Source: Theobroma cacao | Lineage: Eukaryota > Streptophyta > Magnoliopsida > Malvales > Malvaceae | DNA length: 64,000 nucleotides | Direction of reading: 5' to 3' | Assembly: GCF_000208745.1 (NCBI RefSeq) | Contig: NC_030854.1 | Coordinates: 34,987,174 to 35,051,173 of the forward strand | Shown here: positions 22,851-33,999 of the stretch, piece by piece | Layout: each line of letters begins with the position of its first letter | Position numbering within the stretch: position 1 is the stretch's first letter | Position numbers and translations under genes: made by a program | The notes under the pieces: model-generated | Told to the model about the DNA's origin: nothing | Seen by the model: only the letters and a program-made list of their open reading frames with translations | The model's database searches: none

Positions 22851-24074
22851 GTTAGATCTCTATCTCTAAGATTTCATTTTCTGTATTTGGTTTTATTCAT
22901 TCATCAACAAACAAAGGAAAGTGATTAGTTTTCCCAAATGTTATTGATCCAATTAAATTAAGCTTGCATTTTAGTGGGCAATATGAAATTTGAAGCTATG
23001 CAGGTGGTATTGAGCTTATGAATGTGGTACTTGCTCAAAATTTGAAGCTGAACTGTTAATAAATGTTGCTAATCTGCTTTGCCTGATCGAACAGGACCCC
23101 CGAGATTTCATTGCTGTTGCTCTGGAATTTGAATTGGAGATGCAGAGGGAGAAGAAAAGGGAGATGGAAGAGTCTCTAAGGGCTGCCCAAGTTGCTCTAA
23201 GAAAGAAGGAGAGAGGGCTTTCTGTGCGTAGGAGAAAGACGCAGGGAATGCGTGCAAAGGAAGCGGCCAAAGAGAAATTGATTGTTGATTTCATGGTTTT
23301 CGTTGAAGCGGTTGAGAATAACGATCTCGAGACTGCTCAGAAATTTGATGAAAATGCTATGATGAAAGCTATTGTTACTATGATGGGCAGTAACGGTGGC
23401 GATGGCGGCGACAGTGGAGGATTTGCAGGCGGATACGGTAATTTTTTTTAAAAAAAAGAAAGCCCGAAGAAAAAATCACGTGCCGTTTTCCAGAACTCGA
23501 TCGACCTGGCTGGTTGAAAGGGAAACCGGGCACTTGTTTGGAACACATTATTAATTAAACTGGTTGCTATCAAAACTTGGTACAAATTGGTTGATGGATT
23601 TTGGTTTTTGCTTATGCAGGAGACGGTAACGTTACTGAAATCGATGTGAATCCTGAAGAAAAGGCTGTGATGGATGCAACTGTAGCTACGGTGAACGTTG
23701 GCAACTATGGCGGCCACAATGGAGGATTCGTCGGTGACTACGGTAAAAAGAAAAAACTGGAAAAAGAATAATGCTTTACAAACTGGATTTGACACTGGCC
23801 AATTGAACCAGTTGGATTAAAGCCGATCAATTATTGGGTCAGAACATATAATTAAACCGGTTGTAGTCAAAACCAATCAAAAGCCTTTACAAATTGGCTA
23901 AAAGTTTTATGGTTGTTGTGCACAGGAGGGATTAGCAACAATCTTGAAAAGGCTCAGAATATCGATAAGGAAGCTATGATGGCAGCCGGTATTGAAGAAA
24001 GAAACAGTGACGCCAGTGAAGGCAGCGACGGCGGTGGATATGGCGCGTGTGTCAGTGGTAACCGCCGCGAGTAG
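22848..24074 (+). CDS. Family member E, four-exon Gly-rich member, 205 aa
   Basis: Exons: 22848-22850 (ATG only), 23095-23437, 23620-23742, 23926-24074; introns of 244, 182 and 183 bp, all GT-AG. Exon 2 starts M-D-P-R-D-F and codes a Lys/Glu/Arg helix (about residues 10-70), then K-L-I-V-D-F-M-V-F-V-E-A-V-E-N-N-D, K-F-D-E-N-A-M-M and a Gly/Asp-rich run. Exon 3 (123 bp, phase 1-1) repeats an acidic block and another Gly/Asn run. Exon 4 codes N-L-E-K-A-Q-N-I-D-K-E-A-M-M, another Gly/Asp/Ser run, and N-R-R-E then TAG. Introns 2 and 3 are themselves alike, so an exon-intron module was duplicated within the gene. No targeting peptide is evident. It is the longest member; function unknown. Confidence 0.75.
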
Positions 24075-26000
24075 ACTGATGGTGGGTCCTGTTAATTACT
24101 TTCATATGGAAAGATACGCATGTCCTGTTTTTTGTATTAGTTTATTGTTTTAGTTTTACAACTTTCTTTTACTTCGGGTGTGTTGATAATAATTGGATCA
24201 AATCTATATAGTGGGATTGATTGAAATATAGATATCCCAGCTTTCACTTTATTAGTAATAGCAAGTTGTTGATGGGATAGTGTTTGATTGAAATATCCAT
24301 TTTAATTGTTCCTTGATGAATTTAAATTAGATTTTAGCTTGATATTCTTAGAGAAGTAATATTTATATTGTGAAGCACTTAATGTTGAATTTTTATAAAG
24401 GTTATGTATTATTGGTTTTGAGTTACTCAACAGAATGGAATTGAAAATATATTTGTGTTGGTAAGTCCATTTAAGTGAATGCCCAACAAAGTATTTATAT
24501 GGAGAAACATTGATTAGATAATTAAATTGTGAAGTATAGGCTTTGAGGTTACGAGCAAGTATTCATGATTTTTTTTCCCTTTTGCTAGTTCAATAAATGC
24601 ATTAAGTCATTTAATAATGATGTTGTTCTGGGGAAAAGAAAAGAAAAAAAAAGGAAGAAGAGAGAAAAAGAGTAAACACAGAAGACAAAATTCTGGGAAA
24701 TATTGGGAGGGAGTGAGGTGAAAAAGGGGCTCAGTAGGGGAGAGTGCGAGAGCTGACCACTGATGCCATGATGCTGGTGGCATGACTGAAGCTGAACTTT
24801 TTAGTCAGTGGGGGGCAGGGTCAGTAGAGACATGGCAAAAAAATGAGGGGGTGGAAACGTAGTGAGTGTTGGAAGAATTTTTCCAACTTCGTGATGGGCT
24901 TGTGGCATTTCATGAAGCTAGACTAAGAGGGGTTGAGATGCAGGATAGGATTACGGGGAGAGCAGGGGATCTATGGTCGGGGGTAGGTATGAGAGATGCA
25001 GATCAGATGTGTGTTGAGGAAGACAAAATTGGGGAAAGGAAGGGCGAGAGTGAAGCAAGGTGCAGGAGGTGTCAATGGAGCGGTAAAAGATGAGCCTTTG
25101 TGGATGGGAAGACCAGCCTTTTTCTTCAGGCTGTTTGATTGTGTATCATAGTCAGCTGCTGCTCTGTTTTTTGTTATGAATGAGAAAACCCAGATTCTGA
25201 GTTTTAGAGCTCCCTGATTTTGGCATGGGTTGCTATTGCTAAATTAATGCTGCCGGGATTGGCAGTCCATGAACAACCTTGATATGATGTTAAAACCGGG
25301 TAGCGCAGGAGGAGGAGGGAGGGTCAATACTGGTGACCCGGTTTGCGATAATGGATGTTTTGATTGGATTCCGTTTATTGGTTTTTGTAAGCTCAGAATA
25401 GTTCCGTTCTCAGCATGTGTAGTTTTGTGTCTGTTAACCAGTGTGACAAGGTATAGGGTGTTGAGGATCCATTCTTTTGGGTTCACTGAGTTAGGATATA
25501 ACTAGCTGGAACGATTTGTGGGTTGTGTCTTGCTATTGCTATCTGGAGGTGAACAAATTAAAACCGCAACGATGTCTGAGCGGTAAAGGGTGTTGAATGT
25601 ACAGAATCCAAAGCCCTCAAGCCAGCCCTTTTAAACGCCACCAGTAGCCTTCTGCCTATAAGGCTCCAGACCTCTAATGACATGCTGGATTAGAGATTTA
25701 ATGATTGTATGGAGTAAGGACAACTTCGAACACCGGTTGCTGATAGTAACTACACCAATCAAGTGTTCCAAAAATGGAAATAGCTACTGCCTTAGTTTTA
25801 ATTCGGTTCAATTACTTGATTGTAGGTTGAGGTAATTTAATTAGAATGTTGTAAAACAGATGGAAAGGAGAAGTTCATTGCTAATTGGAATGGGTTCATT
25901 GCTAATTTAACTATATGACGCTAAAGGGATTAATACAACCTTGTGATTGCTTGAATTTAGAATGCAACTCTTTGTTGGATGCTTGGGACTTGAGAACGGA
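24075..26000. other. 3' flank of member E with a retroposon-like insertion
   Basis: 24.1-24.6 kb matches other 3' flanks (for example 45.4-45.75 kb: a TTGAGTTACTCA-like stretch, then CAATAAATGCATTAAG). From about 24.64 to 25.53 kb it changes to purine-rich, GC-richer DNA with no coding signal beyond short frames; this probably is an inserted retroposon 3' region. The unit flank resumes at about 25.68 kb. No gene is supported. Confidence 0.45.
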
Positions 26001-26105
26001 CTCTAATTTCTTTGCAGGTACCGTAAAGGGAAATGTCCAATAGCAGGGAAAACTCCGTCAAAATTTGTATAGGTCTGAGTCTCCCCTGAATTAATATAAC
26101 ATGCA
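25980..26105. other. Conserved downstream block with hairpin arms, copy 2
   Basis: TTTCTTTGCAG at about 26008-26018, then GCAGGGAAAACTC and CTCCCCTGAA. The left arm has lost bases compared with the 11.39 kb copy, so the hairpin is weaker. It lies about 1.9 kb after the member E stop; about 0.9 kb of that is the inserted DNA. Confidence 0.5.
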
Positions 26106-26269
26106 TTGAATGAATAGCCATGCATGAGAATTGTGGTTTTATGCGTTTGGCTTAAACGATTGCTACAAGTATTGTTTGGGAAATAGGCCAAAAACGGTGC
26201 TTAGAGAAATGAGGAGCATGAAAAGATGGTTATGGAAACAATTTCCTTTAATTTTATTATCTTAGTAAT

Positions 26270-26600
26270 GCATTGTATCCTTCAAGCCAAAGAATAATGT
26301 GCATATAGTGGTTGCAGTCAAAACTCATCGCCCATAATCTGACCTACACTCCATGGCTGCACTTTGAGCACTAAAAGACACAAAAGTTTTTCCACCTATA
26401 TGCAATTTGCAAGGGCAAGTATTTTCGGTCTTGTGAAGACTAGAGAGGACCAAGTCAAATCTCTCTTCCCATTTTAGTCATTGTACGTTTGCCTTGAAGA
26501 GAGCAGCTGTCAAGCGTTGGATTCTTTAGTTGGGATATATTGTTCTTTACTGTTTAGTAGTACCAAAAACAAAAATTGTTCATTACTTTATTATAATATC
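26270..26600. repeat. Recurrent downstream flank block
   Basis: Shares with 34.0-34.2 and 47.18-47.4 kb a stretch that includes GAGAGGACCAAGTCAAA, CATTTTAGTCATTGT and CGTTTGCCTTGAA. It is non-coding and marks the far 3' side of a cluster unit. Confidence 0.55.
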
Positions 26601-26639
26601 AGGAGCGAAATTATGGTCAGAGAAGGATTTGGACAACAC

Positions 26640-27670
26640 TTCTATCAGACAACTCAGTAATACTCATTCTATGTAATTTCACATACAGCATGGCATATTA
26701 CATAAGAAACTGAATCGTAACACCTTACAACGTTAGCTCTCTGTTACAACGGTGGAACCCAAACATAACCCCACCAATTCGCAATACAATACCAAACCGA
26801 CCATGCAAATTCACAATTGATTAGAATATGCAAAATCACTTCCTCATGCAACCCACATCAACCAAAAATAATATTATCATTCTCAAAAGAAATGCCTCTA
26901 AATTTTAAGAAACATGTAGTGGGAATACACTCCATGATTACCATCCACAAGAAACTTTGTATATATTTTGGGAGGTGCTGTATACTTCCAAATAGAGAAG
27001 AATCATATTTTTTACCCTCCCTGTCGAAGTTGATTACTCAAGGCTGCATTGGCACTTTTAACCAAGAAAAGGTCTTCGCTGTCCTATTCTCATAATAGTT
27101 GATCCCTCTTACTACTCACTAGGAACACTCCTTGAAGTGATTGCAATAGCTCGGCAAGTGCATCCTTTTCACTTTCGAAAAGGGCCCTCTTAAATTCAAA
27201 CTTCCAAATCCCATTACCTTCCCACACTACCACCACCCTCTCTTTATTTTTTACAAGGAAGAAATAATCTAGGGCAAATTTCATTCAAGGAAGAGCTTGA
27301 AATCCACCTATCAAGCCAAAAAGAGAGAGAAGGACCATCACCCAACACCCATGGGCACCCTCCCAAGCTTACAAGTTTTTCAACCCCGTCCATCTCCAAT
27401 AAGCAAACGATACTTCTCCAAAAACCGATCATTCTACCCTTATGTTCACATGAGGTAAACCAACTCAATGCACCCTCCCTATATTTTTTAGCACAAAAAT
27501 CTCCTCCAAATTGAATTTTGTTCGGTCCCATTTTTCCACCATTCCTTAGCAAAGCGATATTCTTTTGGACTGAATTTGAGATTCCCAATCCACCTCTAGC
27601 CTTGGATTGACACACCGCACTCCATTTCACCTTTGCAAGTTTCTTTTTGTTTTCACTTTCCCCCATAAAG
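26640..27670 (-). pseudogene. LINE ORF2 C-terminal remnant (reverse-transcriptase zinc-binding region)
   Basis: On the minus strand, the frame at 27666-27244 contains K-V-K-W-S-A-V-C-Q-S-K-A-R-G-G-L-G-I, W-V-L-G-D-G-P-S-L-S-F-W-L-D-R-W, which is the typical plant non-LTR retrotransposon sequence after the reverse-transcriptase domain. Farther on (27284-26740) come W-K-F-E-F-K-R-A-L-F and a zinc-binding-like stretch with C-G-L-H-E-E, H-I-L-I-N-C and F-A-W-S-V-W, ending in a stop near 26750. A TGA replaces a residue before the C-G pair and frames shift, so it is dead. It is a 5'-truncated insertion. Confidence 0.8.
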
Positions 27671-28190
27671 ATCTTGTTTTCTCTTATTGTTTAATCACCC
27701 CTGTTGGTGCTTGAAAGATGGACAAGTAGTATAAAGACAAAGAGCTCAACACCGAGTTAATGAGAGTAATTCGCCTACTACTTCTCTCTACACCTCTCCC
27801 CACATTTTTTTATCCCTTTCACCCACATTTTTCTAAGCCTACGTGTGTGAACAAGGTTTTGAAAAGTGTTTTGTGGATCTGTAAAATATTTTTCACTCTT
27901 CTTCAAGTCACATGTAAGAGATTCACTCTGTTACCTTATTGGGAGAACCATAGAAAAACATAAGATTTTGGTTTGAAAAGGAAAAATTCAGAGTGTCCTT
28001 TTTTTTTCATGTGAAGTTTACTTTTATTTTTTAATGAATGGCTCTTAAATATTGAGATTTTTTTCTCCATTTTCAGTTTCACGTATTATTTCTTTTTAAC
28101 GTTTATCAATAGGAAGAAACACAATTGTTTTTGCGAATTATTGGCATGAATTACTGTATAATTAATTAATTATTAATGTTGCCTTGTTGG
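27671..28190. other. Non-coding spacer
   Basis: No conserved block or coding signal was recognised. Contains short AT-rich runs only. Confidence 0.4.
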
Positions 28191-28305
28191 AAATTTTATT
28201 GATCTTGACGAGAGGAGCATTGTTATGAACCAAGCTTTATTTAATTAGAATTTCATCTGATGGTGGTCCCGTTACTCTAGAGGTGGTGGTGAAGCTTAAC
28301 GTTGG
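28190..28305 (+). pseudogene. Relic of the 3' end of a C/D-type member
   Basis: Resembles 10.25-10.40 and 17.81-17.93 kb: a GATCTTGACGAGAGGAGCAT-like stretch (coding N-L-D-E-R-N in D), ATGAACCAAGCT, then TGATGGTGG and TACTCTAGAGGTGGTGGTGA. The frame is broken and everything 5' of it is missing. It shows that a further basic-subfamily copy once stood here. Confidence 0.6.
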
Positions 28306-28640
28306 TAATTAAAATAAATTGATAATATCAAATAAAAGAATGACACCTTGTACCTTATATAATTTAAATAAGTTGATCCAATGTTTTACATTTTTTTAAT
28401 TTTAAAAAAAGAAATTTAAATTTTTTAAAATATCATATATATATCATTAAATTAAATCGAATATTCGATACATTTTTTTACATTTGATTTTGATTGCTTG
28501 TTAGTGATTGAATATACTACTCTTAATGCCTTTACATAAAAAAAATTGTATAAAGAATATTATCCCTTTTCTTTTGGATTGCTCAATCCATTTTACACTC
28601 CAACCACCCAAAAAAAAAAAGGGAAAAATGGATGGAGCCA
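28306..28640. other. AT-rich spacer
   Basis: AT-rich DNA with TATATATC and poly-A runs; no gene or conserved block identified. Confidence 0.4.
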
Positions 28641-29420
28641 GGCTGTGACAGAGCCAAAGTCAAGACCCTATTGGTTAATAAAGAACTTGTTAGGAAAAAC
28701 CAGGTTTTGCCCTAGGCCTGCTCTTGGTGGAAGAAAATGACACGAGGTTGCTGATCTTATCCCAAAAGAGTTGTCAAGCAGTACCCCCTACCCTGGAACG
28801 CCTATAAATTGGATAACATTTTTGCAGTAGCTGCGCATAACACTTTCCTCCGCCTCTCTTTCCTACTACCTTCTTCCTCCTAAAGACCTTTCTCATTATT
28901 TTTCTTTCTTTTCTTTGCATCGGCCTCTCTAAGATTTTTGACTCTCAATTCTTTCAATTCCATTCTCACTTGGAGACGAGTGAGAAACAAATTGAAAGAG
29001 TTAAGTATCAAATGAAAGAGAAAAGAACCGTGGGGAGCGTTTCTCTCCAGTAACTTGTATTTTTCAATATCTTTTGTTTTTCTTTCTTAATCACTAACTG
29101 AGAAAAGAAACCAGTTTGCATCAAAACAAATCGTTTTTGCAGGTTATATATAGCAAAGCTGTTACCCTTTGGTGTACATTACCATCGGACTGTTGCTTGT
29201 TACAGGAGCCTATCTGTTCGAGTAGTTTGGTGACTTGATCTGACCACAGGATTTCAAGGCAGGGCTTGGACCAAATGCCTGAAAACCTTAACTTGTGTGG
29301 ACAAAATCACTGACAAAAGTTTCTGAATATCATATATTTGACTGAAATCTCCTATCTTCTTTGCTAGTAGAGAATAAGCTGGCATCTAATCACATAGGTT
29401 CTAGGTTTAATTTATCTAAT
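28640..29420 (+). pseudogene. Third coding-dead family unit
   Basis: Paralog of 7.55-8.1 kb: AGGCTGTGACAGAGCC start, CCTATAAATT TATA-like box (about 28801), CTCAATTCTTTC at 28944-28955, an acceptor TTTTTGCAGGTTATATA near 29143, and a GTTGCTTGTTACAGGAGCC block also recognisable at 2.09 and 2.61 kb. No long conserved frame. Conservation of the promoter-to-acceptor layout without a coding region could mean a decayed member or a non-coding transcript. Confidence 0.5.
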
Positions 29421-30340
29421 TTATAAATATTAGTTTTTTCGGTAATTTTGGTCTTAATTATGATGGGCTTATAATTTTATTATTTAATGCTTAAATAAAA
29501 TGGTTAGTCTTTCTGTCTCATTTTTTTATTTATTTTCTATTTTTAGATTATTCTCAAATTAGGTCTTTTCTTTTCATTTGTTTTCAAATTTGCTAATAAT
29601 TTTATTTTTGAAATTTAAAATAAGAACTGTAAAAAAAATTAAATGTTCAATATTTATTTTATTAAAATTAAAAATTTATTTTTCTTTATTGTTGTTTTAG
29701 GTCAAATATGTAAAGGAAGAGGATGAAGATCGGAAGGAAGATTTCTTTATTTGAAAATAATGAATTAGTGTTCAACATAAAAAAAGTTTTTACCTAAGTT
29801 GGAAAAATTAAAATCAAACCTAATTAAAACAGGAATATATTGAATTTGAAACCAACCAAGTAGCTTTCTCAACCAGTTACGGAATCTGTTCAGAGTCTCC
29901 TCTGAGCTTGATTGCTGTTGATCTCTTTGCATAAACTAGTTAAAGGAAAAAGATATATAAAAACTTACGACACATTTAGTTCACGGAATGTCATAAAAAA
30001 CATAAATTTAACTTTTTTCGAACTTATTTTGGTAAAGCATTTATTTATAACTCCATGATTATGAATTCATCATTAGGGCACTTCCAATCAAAATAAGGTT
30101 GATGTTTATCTTTGTCAGCACGTCGTAGGTGCTCATATAATAGAAATGAGATGAGATTAATTTAATTTGACATTTTAGGTAGGTTGGAGTCGTAATGCTT
30201 CTGCCTTTGCAAAACAAAACAATGCCATCGGATTGTCCTAACATTGGCTTGTCACCGTGTGATGGTGGAAATGATTTCTTGACTTTTTTGACCATGCCCT
30301 AAACCGTTAAGCAATAATTATCAATCTACTTGCTATGCTT
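29421..30340. other. Intergenic DNA, no gene
   Basis: AT-rich at 29.45-29.7 kb; 30.05-30.3 kb shares a short block with 8.69 kb (CTTTGTCAGCACGTCG-like). No coding region supported. Confidence 0.4.
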
Positions 30341-30344
30341 TGTT

Positions 30345-30785
30345 TGTTTTTTTTTTTTTTTTGAAAAGCATGATCATTTTATTTCCATAGACGAGTCAGT
30401 TCCCCCTTTAAATTTACATCAGGGATTCATCAAGCGGGGTCAATAGGATATTGGTTAATATGCTCCCATTGAAAGCATAAGTCCCCAATATCCTTTGATT
30501 TACCACCTGTTCATCAATTTCAACCTAAAACCTGACAGCATGTCCAAAAACCACCCTACAAAAAGAAAATACAAACAGTTCCTGTATCAATCAAAAACAA
30601 AAACATCAGGAAACATACTTCCACCTAAACGTTCCTTTACAGCCATTCAACACCAGAAACCATACACCCAAAACACAAAATACAACCCTAAAAACACCCA
30701 TCCAAACCCATCCTTGGCAACCAAACTCAAAGCCCCTTCCAGCAACGGCTATGCTTTTTTTGTTGCCTTGTTTGCTTCTTAAATT
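30345..30785 (-). mobile_element. LINE-like retroposon 3' end, minus strand
   Basis: Starts with a T-run at about 30346-30361 (a poly-A tail on the minus strand), followed by sequence whose complement carries a AAATAAAATGATCATGC signal, like the end at 18.57 kb. The rest is C/A-rich and lacks a recognisable domain. The 95-codon + strand frame here is antisense to this element and not a gene. Confidence 0.5.
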
Positions 30786-31520
30786 TATTATTATTATCTT
30801 ATCATCTTTTCTTTATATCAATTTGGACCATACATTACATGATTGGTTCCTAGTTCTATACTATATTATAATTATATAATTACAATTAATAATTATAGTG
30901 CTCCCTACTAATCATGATTCAATTGTGCCAAGCATGTGTTTTCTATACACACCAAGAAACACAAGGATGAGAATAAAAAACTTTCCAATTCCCTACCAAA
31001 ATTTGAAAATTTTATGATCTCCTAGCCTCTATCATACTTTTGTTTATTTAATAAAGTCTACACTGCCTATATTTATTGTTTATGAGAAATTAGTAGCGTG
31101 GTTTGCTATATATGTTCAAATTCTTTTAAATTTTTAGGAAAAAATATTACCCTTTTAAATTTTATGGAATTATGTATTACAGTTAATTATTACTTAAAAA
31201 AAACAAAATACCAGTTGAGTTTCCCTCTTTTACATTTACTAGTAATATTTTTATAGTAGTAAACTGGTGTGTCTCAGGAAAAAAGTAATGAAAAAAAATT
31301 AGGGAAGTGACTTAAGAATACTTATTTTTTATTTATATAATTTTACCTCATGTATTTAATTTTATGTTAAATTGTAGATTATAATTCATAAATCATAATT
31401 CTTAAAAAAGATTAAATAATTAATCATAAAAAAATTTACGAAATACGTTACATGAAATTAGACAAAAATTTTTGCTCAAATCTATTTGTCTTTTTTTTTT
31501 CTATGATTAGTATATTAAAT
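30786..31520. other. AT-rich upstream spacer of member F
   Basis: No coding or conserved block found; AT-rich with poly-A runs. Confidence 0.4.
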
Positions 31521-31559
31521 TTTTTTTGCGACATACGATCTTTGTGTTTAGAACGCTCC

Positions 31560-31821
31560 ACGTCAGACTTGGACGCGCGATCGTGTCTAAAAGCCAGAAG
31601 CAGGTCGGAAGATTAAGTTCTGGAAAGAAGGGCCCCACAACAGGCTTCCCAAGCCACAAATATCTAAACCCTTTTGGCCTTTGGCCTTTTGCCTTTTACC
31701 TTGTAGCTTTGGGGTTTTAGACTCTCCTCTCCCCATTTTTCTGATAGTAACTAACGGTCTCGGGATCACAACATCAGTTCTTTCAGCTTTAATTTCTTTT
31801 GTGCTGAATCTTCCTGAAATG
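31560..31821 (+). promoter_or_regulatory. Promoter and exon 1 of member F
   Basis: AAATATCT at 31658-31665 within CCACAAATATCTAA, as in the two E-type promoters; pyrimidine-rich leader; ATG at 31819-31821 followed by GTTAGA. The AAATATCT-to-ATG distance is 161 bp. Confidence 0.45.
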
Positions 31822-32594
31822 GTTAGATTCCTTTTTCTATAATTGATTAAATTCAGTTTCAATAATTCCTTTTCATTTATTATACATCAAAATTAGAATA
31901 CCATGATCATCTCACTAGCTTTCCTTTATTTTTCTTTATTTGTTTGTTTTTTGTTTTTAAATACAAAACAGGATCCACAGGCACAATATCTGGTTGAGGC
32001 TCTCATGCGCGCTTTAGAGGTTGTATTGGCAAAGGAAAGAGAGAGGACAAGGCTCATGAAAAAGCGTCTAAGGGTCAGTCAAACTAAACTGAAAGCGAAG
32101 GAGGGAGAATGTTCGATGCTTAGGACGGAGAAGGATCGACTGCTTGCACTCAAAGAAGAGGAAGAAAAACTGGTTGCTGGTTTCCTTGAAGCGGAAGGTA
32201 AGGAGTACTTTAATGATCAGAAAGCTATGATCAACAGTGGCGGCGGCGGCGGCGGCAAGGGTGGAGGATTTGATGGCGTTGACGGTAAAAAAAATAATAT
32301 AACCTGGAAACAAAATAAATGTTTTCAAAATCAGACTGGTTGAACTGATTGGATAGAAAACAGGTCACTTGTTTGTGCCGGAAATTATTATTAAACCAGC
32401 TGTGGTCAAAACTCAGAACATTAAAATTGGCTAATGTTTTTGTGGTTGTTGTTGGTGCAGGAGGGGGTATTAACGATCTTGAAAACGCTCAGAATCTTGA
32501 TGAGGAAGCCGTGTTAGCAACTGTTAAAGGAACAAACAGCGACGGGGATGGTAGCAGTCACGGTGGTGGAGGCAGCGGCGGTTACGGTGTTTAA
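31819..32594 (+). CDS. Family member F, three-exon Gly-rich member, 149 aa
   Basis: Exons 31819-31821 (ATG only), 31972-32284 and 32461-32594; introns 150 and 176 bp. Exon 2 begins M-D-P-Q-A-Q-Y-L-V-E-A-L and codes a charged helix containing K-E-R-E-R-T-R-L-M-K-K, close to E and H, then E-K-L-V-A-G-F-L-E and a poly-Gly run. Exon 3 joins in phase 1 and codes N-D-L-E-N-A-Q-N-L-D-E-E, then a Gly/Ser/Asp run, ending at TAA. The conserved family ending (CCGTGAATAG) follows the stop but out of frame, so the C-terminus has probably been shortened by a small indel. Exon 2 has lost much of the acidic block seen in E and H. Function unknown. Confidence 0.7.
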
Positions 32595-33430
32595 CCACCG
32601 TGAATAGGGTGATGGTCTATCCCTTTACTCTTCCGTTAAGGAGAAACCTCGTTTCAACTTGTTTACAACGTACTGCTTGTACTTTGGTTTGTTTAAGATA
32701 CTGAAGAAATGTTTTATGTGTGTTAATTATTAAACCTAGTAGTTGCCACTGGAACCATTTTGAGTGATTATCAGTAGTAGTAGTAGTAGTAGTAAGTTGG
32801 TGCTTGAAGAAATGGGGATGGTGTTGGATTGGATTGAATACTAAGCTAGCTGCAACCTCCATTTTAATTGATTCTAGGTGAACTTAAATGAGATTGTTCT
32901 AGCTGAATATTTCAGTGGAAGTGAAGTACGTACTTTCTGTTTGAGATTTTACGAAGGTTCAGCTTTTCTTGTTATTAGTTGAAAGAATTTAAAGTTATTT
33001 GGGCTGATAAGTTCATTTAAATGAATGTCTGGGAACGTAATTTATTGGATAAACATAGATATCGTATGTTAATTGTTAAGATAGGCTTTGAGATTATGAG
33101 CAAGTTGTAGATGCAGGCAAATTCTTTTTTCTTTTTCTTCTTTAGTTAGTTCAATACATGCATTCACCCAATAGAATTTTTTTTTTTTTTGTGATAGGAA
33201 TACTTGATAAGCTATATTTTAGAGATGAAATGCTTATAAGGACAACTTCAAACATCGGTTTGATAATGGCTGTTGCCTAACTAGAATGTTTAAAATGGGA
33301 ACAAAAATATAAGGAAAGGACAGAACATTAAGGGGTTATATCACTGATGAAGCACTGTGAGGAAATCTTGGAAGTGTAATACTATAATGAGTTACTTTTG
33401 ATAATATATATGATCCCAAATGAATACAAC
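32595..33430 (+). other. 3' flank of member F
   Basis: Matches other 3' flanks (10.6 and 20.9 kb: AGTTGCCACTG-like, GGTGTTGGATTG, CATTTTAATTGATTCTAG) and holds a (TAG/AGT)n microsatellite at about 32773-32795. No gene supported. Confidence 0.55.
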
Positions 33431-33469
33431 CTTGTGATTGCTTTAATTGAGAAGTGAATTTTTGTTGGG

Positions 33470-33600
33470 TGCTTGAGGTTTGAGAATGGACCTTCTTTGC
33501 AGGTGTAATAAGGTTAAATGTCTGATTTTCAAGGGAAACTCTGTCGAGATTTTTGTGTAGGCCTAGGTCTCCCCTAAAATATCGACCATATGAGATAAAT
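33470..33600. other. Conserved downstream block with hairpin arms, copy 3
   Basis: CTTCTTTGCAG at about 33492-33502, TTTTCAAGGGAAACTC, then GGTCTCCCCTAAAA. The imperfect arms remain recognisable. Lies about 0.9 kb past the member F stop. Confidence 0.5.
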
Positions 33601-33999
33601 ACCAAAACATAGGCTTAGCTAACAAGAAGAAGTAAATTCATGACAATGCTACCATCATGGTTAATCCAATAACCATGTGAATTACCAATGGTTTGTAAGG
33701 ACATCAGGGTGCTTAGAGAATTAAGAAGATTGAAAAGATGGTTATGGAAACATGCAAGTTCCTTAATGTTTACATTGTCTTAGTTGATAAACAAGAGACA
33801 GGCATTGTATCGTTCAAGCCAAAGATGAATGTGCAGATGTTGCTGTCCAAATTCATCGTCCAAAACCACAACAAAGAGAATGTTGCAACAAGATCGGCTG
33901 CCTATGCAACACCTGCCCAATTGAGGGAAAAACCTTAGCTATAGTGGGATCGATCGTTATTATTTAAGAAAAACTGTTTCTTTAGGGATTCATCTAGGA

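Larger units (their letters stand above)
20633..22860 (+). repeat. Tandem duplication unit 2, leading into member E
   Basis: Second copy of the 18.6-20.63 kb unit. Differences include a 70-bp palindromic insertion at about 21174-21243, retained sequence at about 21240-21390, and about 50 bp of extra sequence near 22220-22260. It ends in the promoter and exon 1 actually used by member E. Confidence 0.8.

Noticed and set aside
30495..30782. 95-codon + strand frame rich in Lys, Pro, Thr
   Set aside because: Antisense to a retroposon 3' end beginning with a T-run; no conserved domain.
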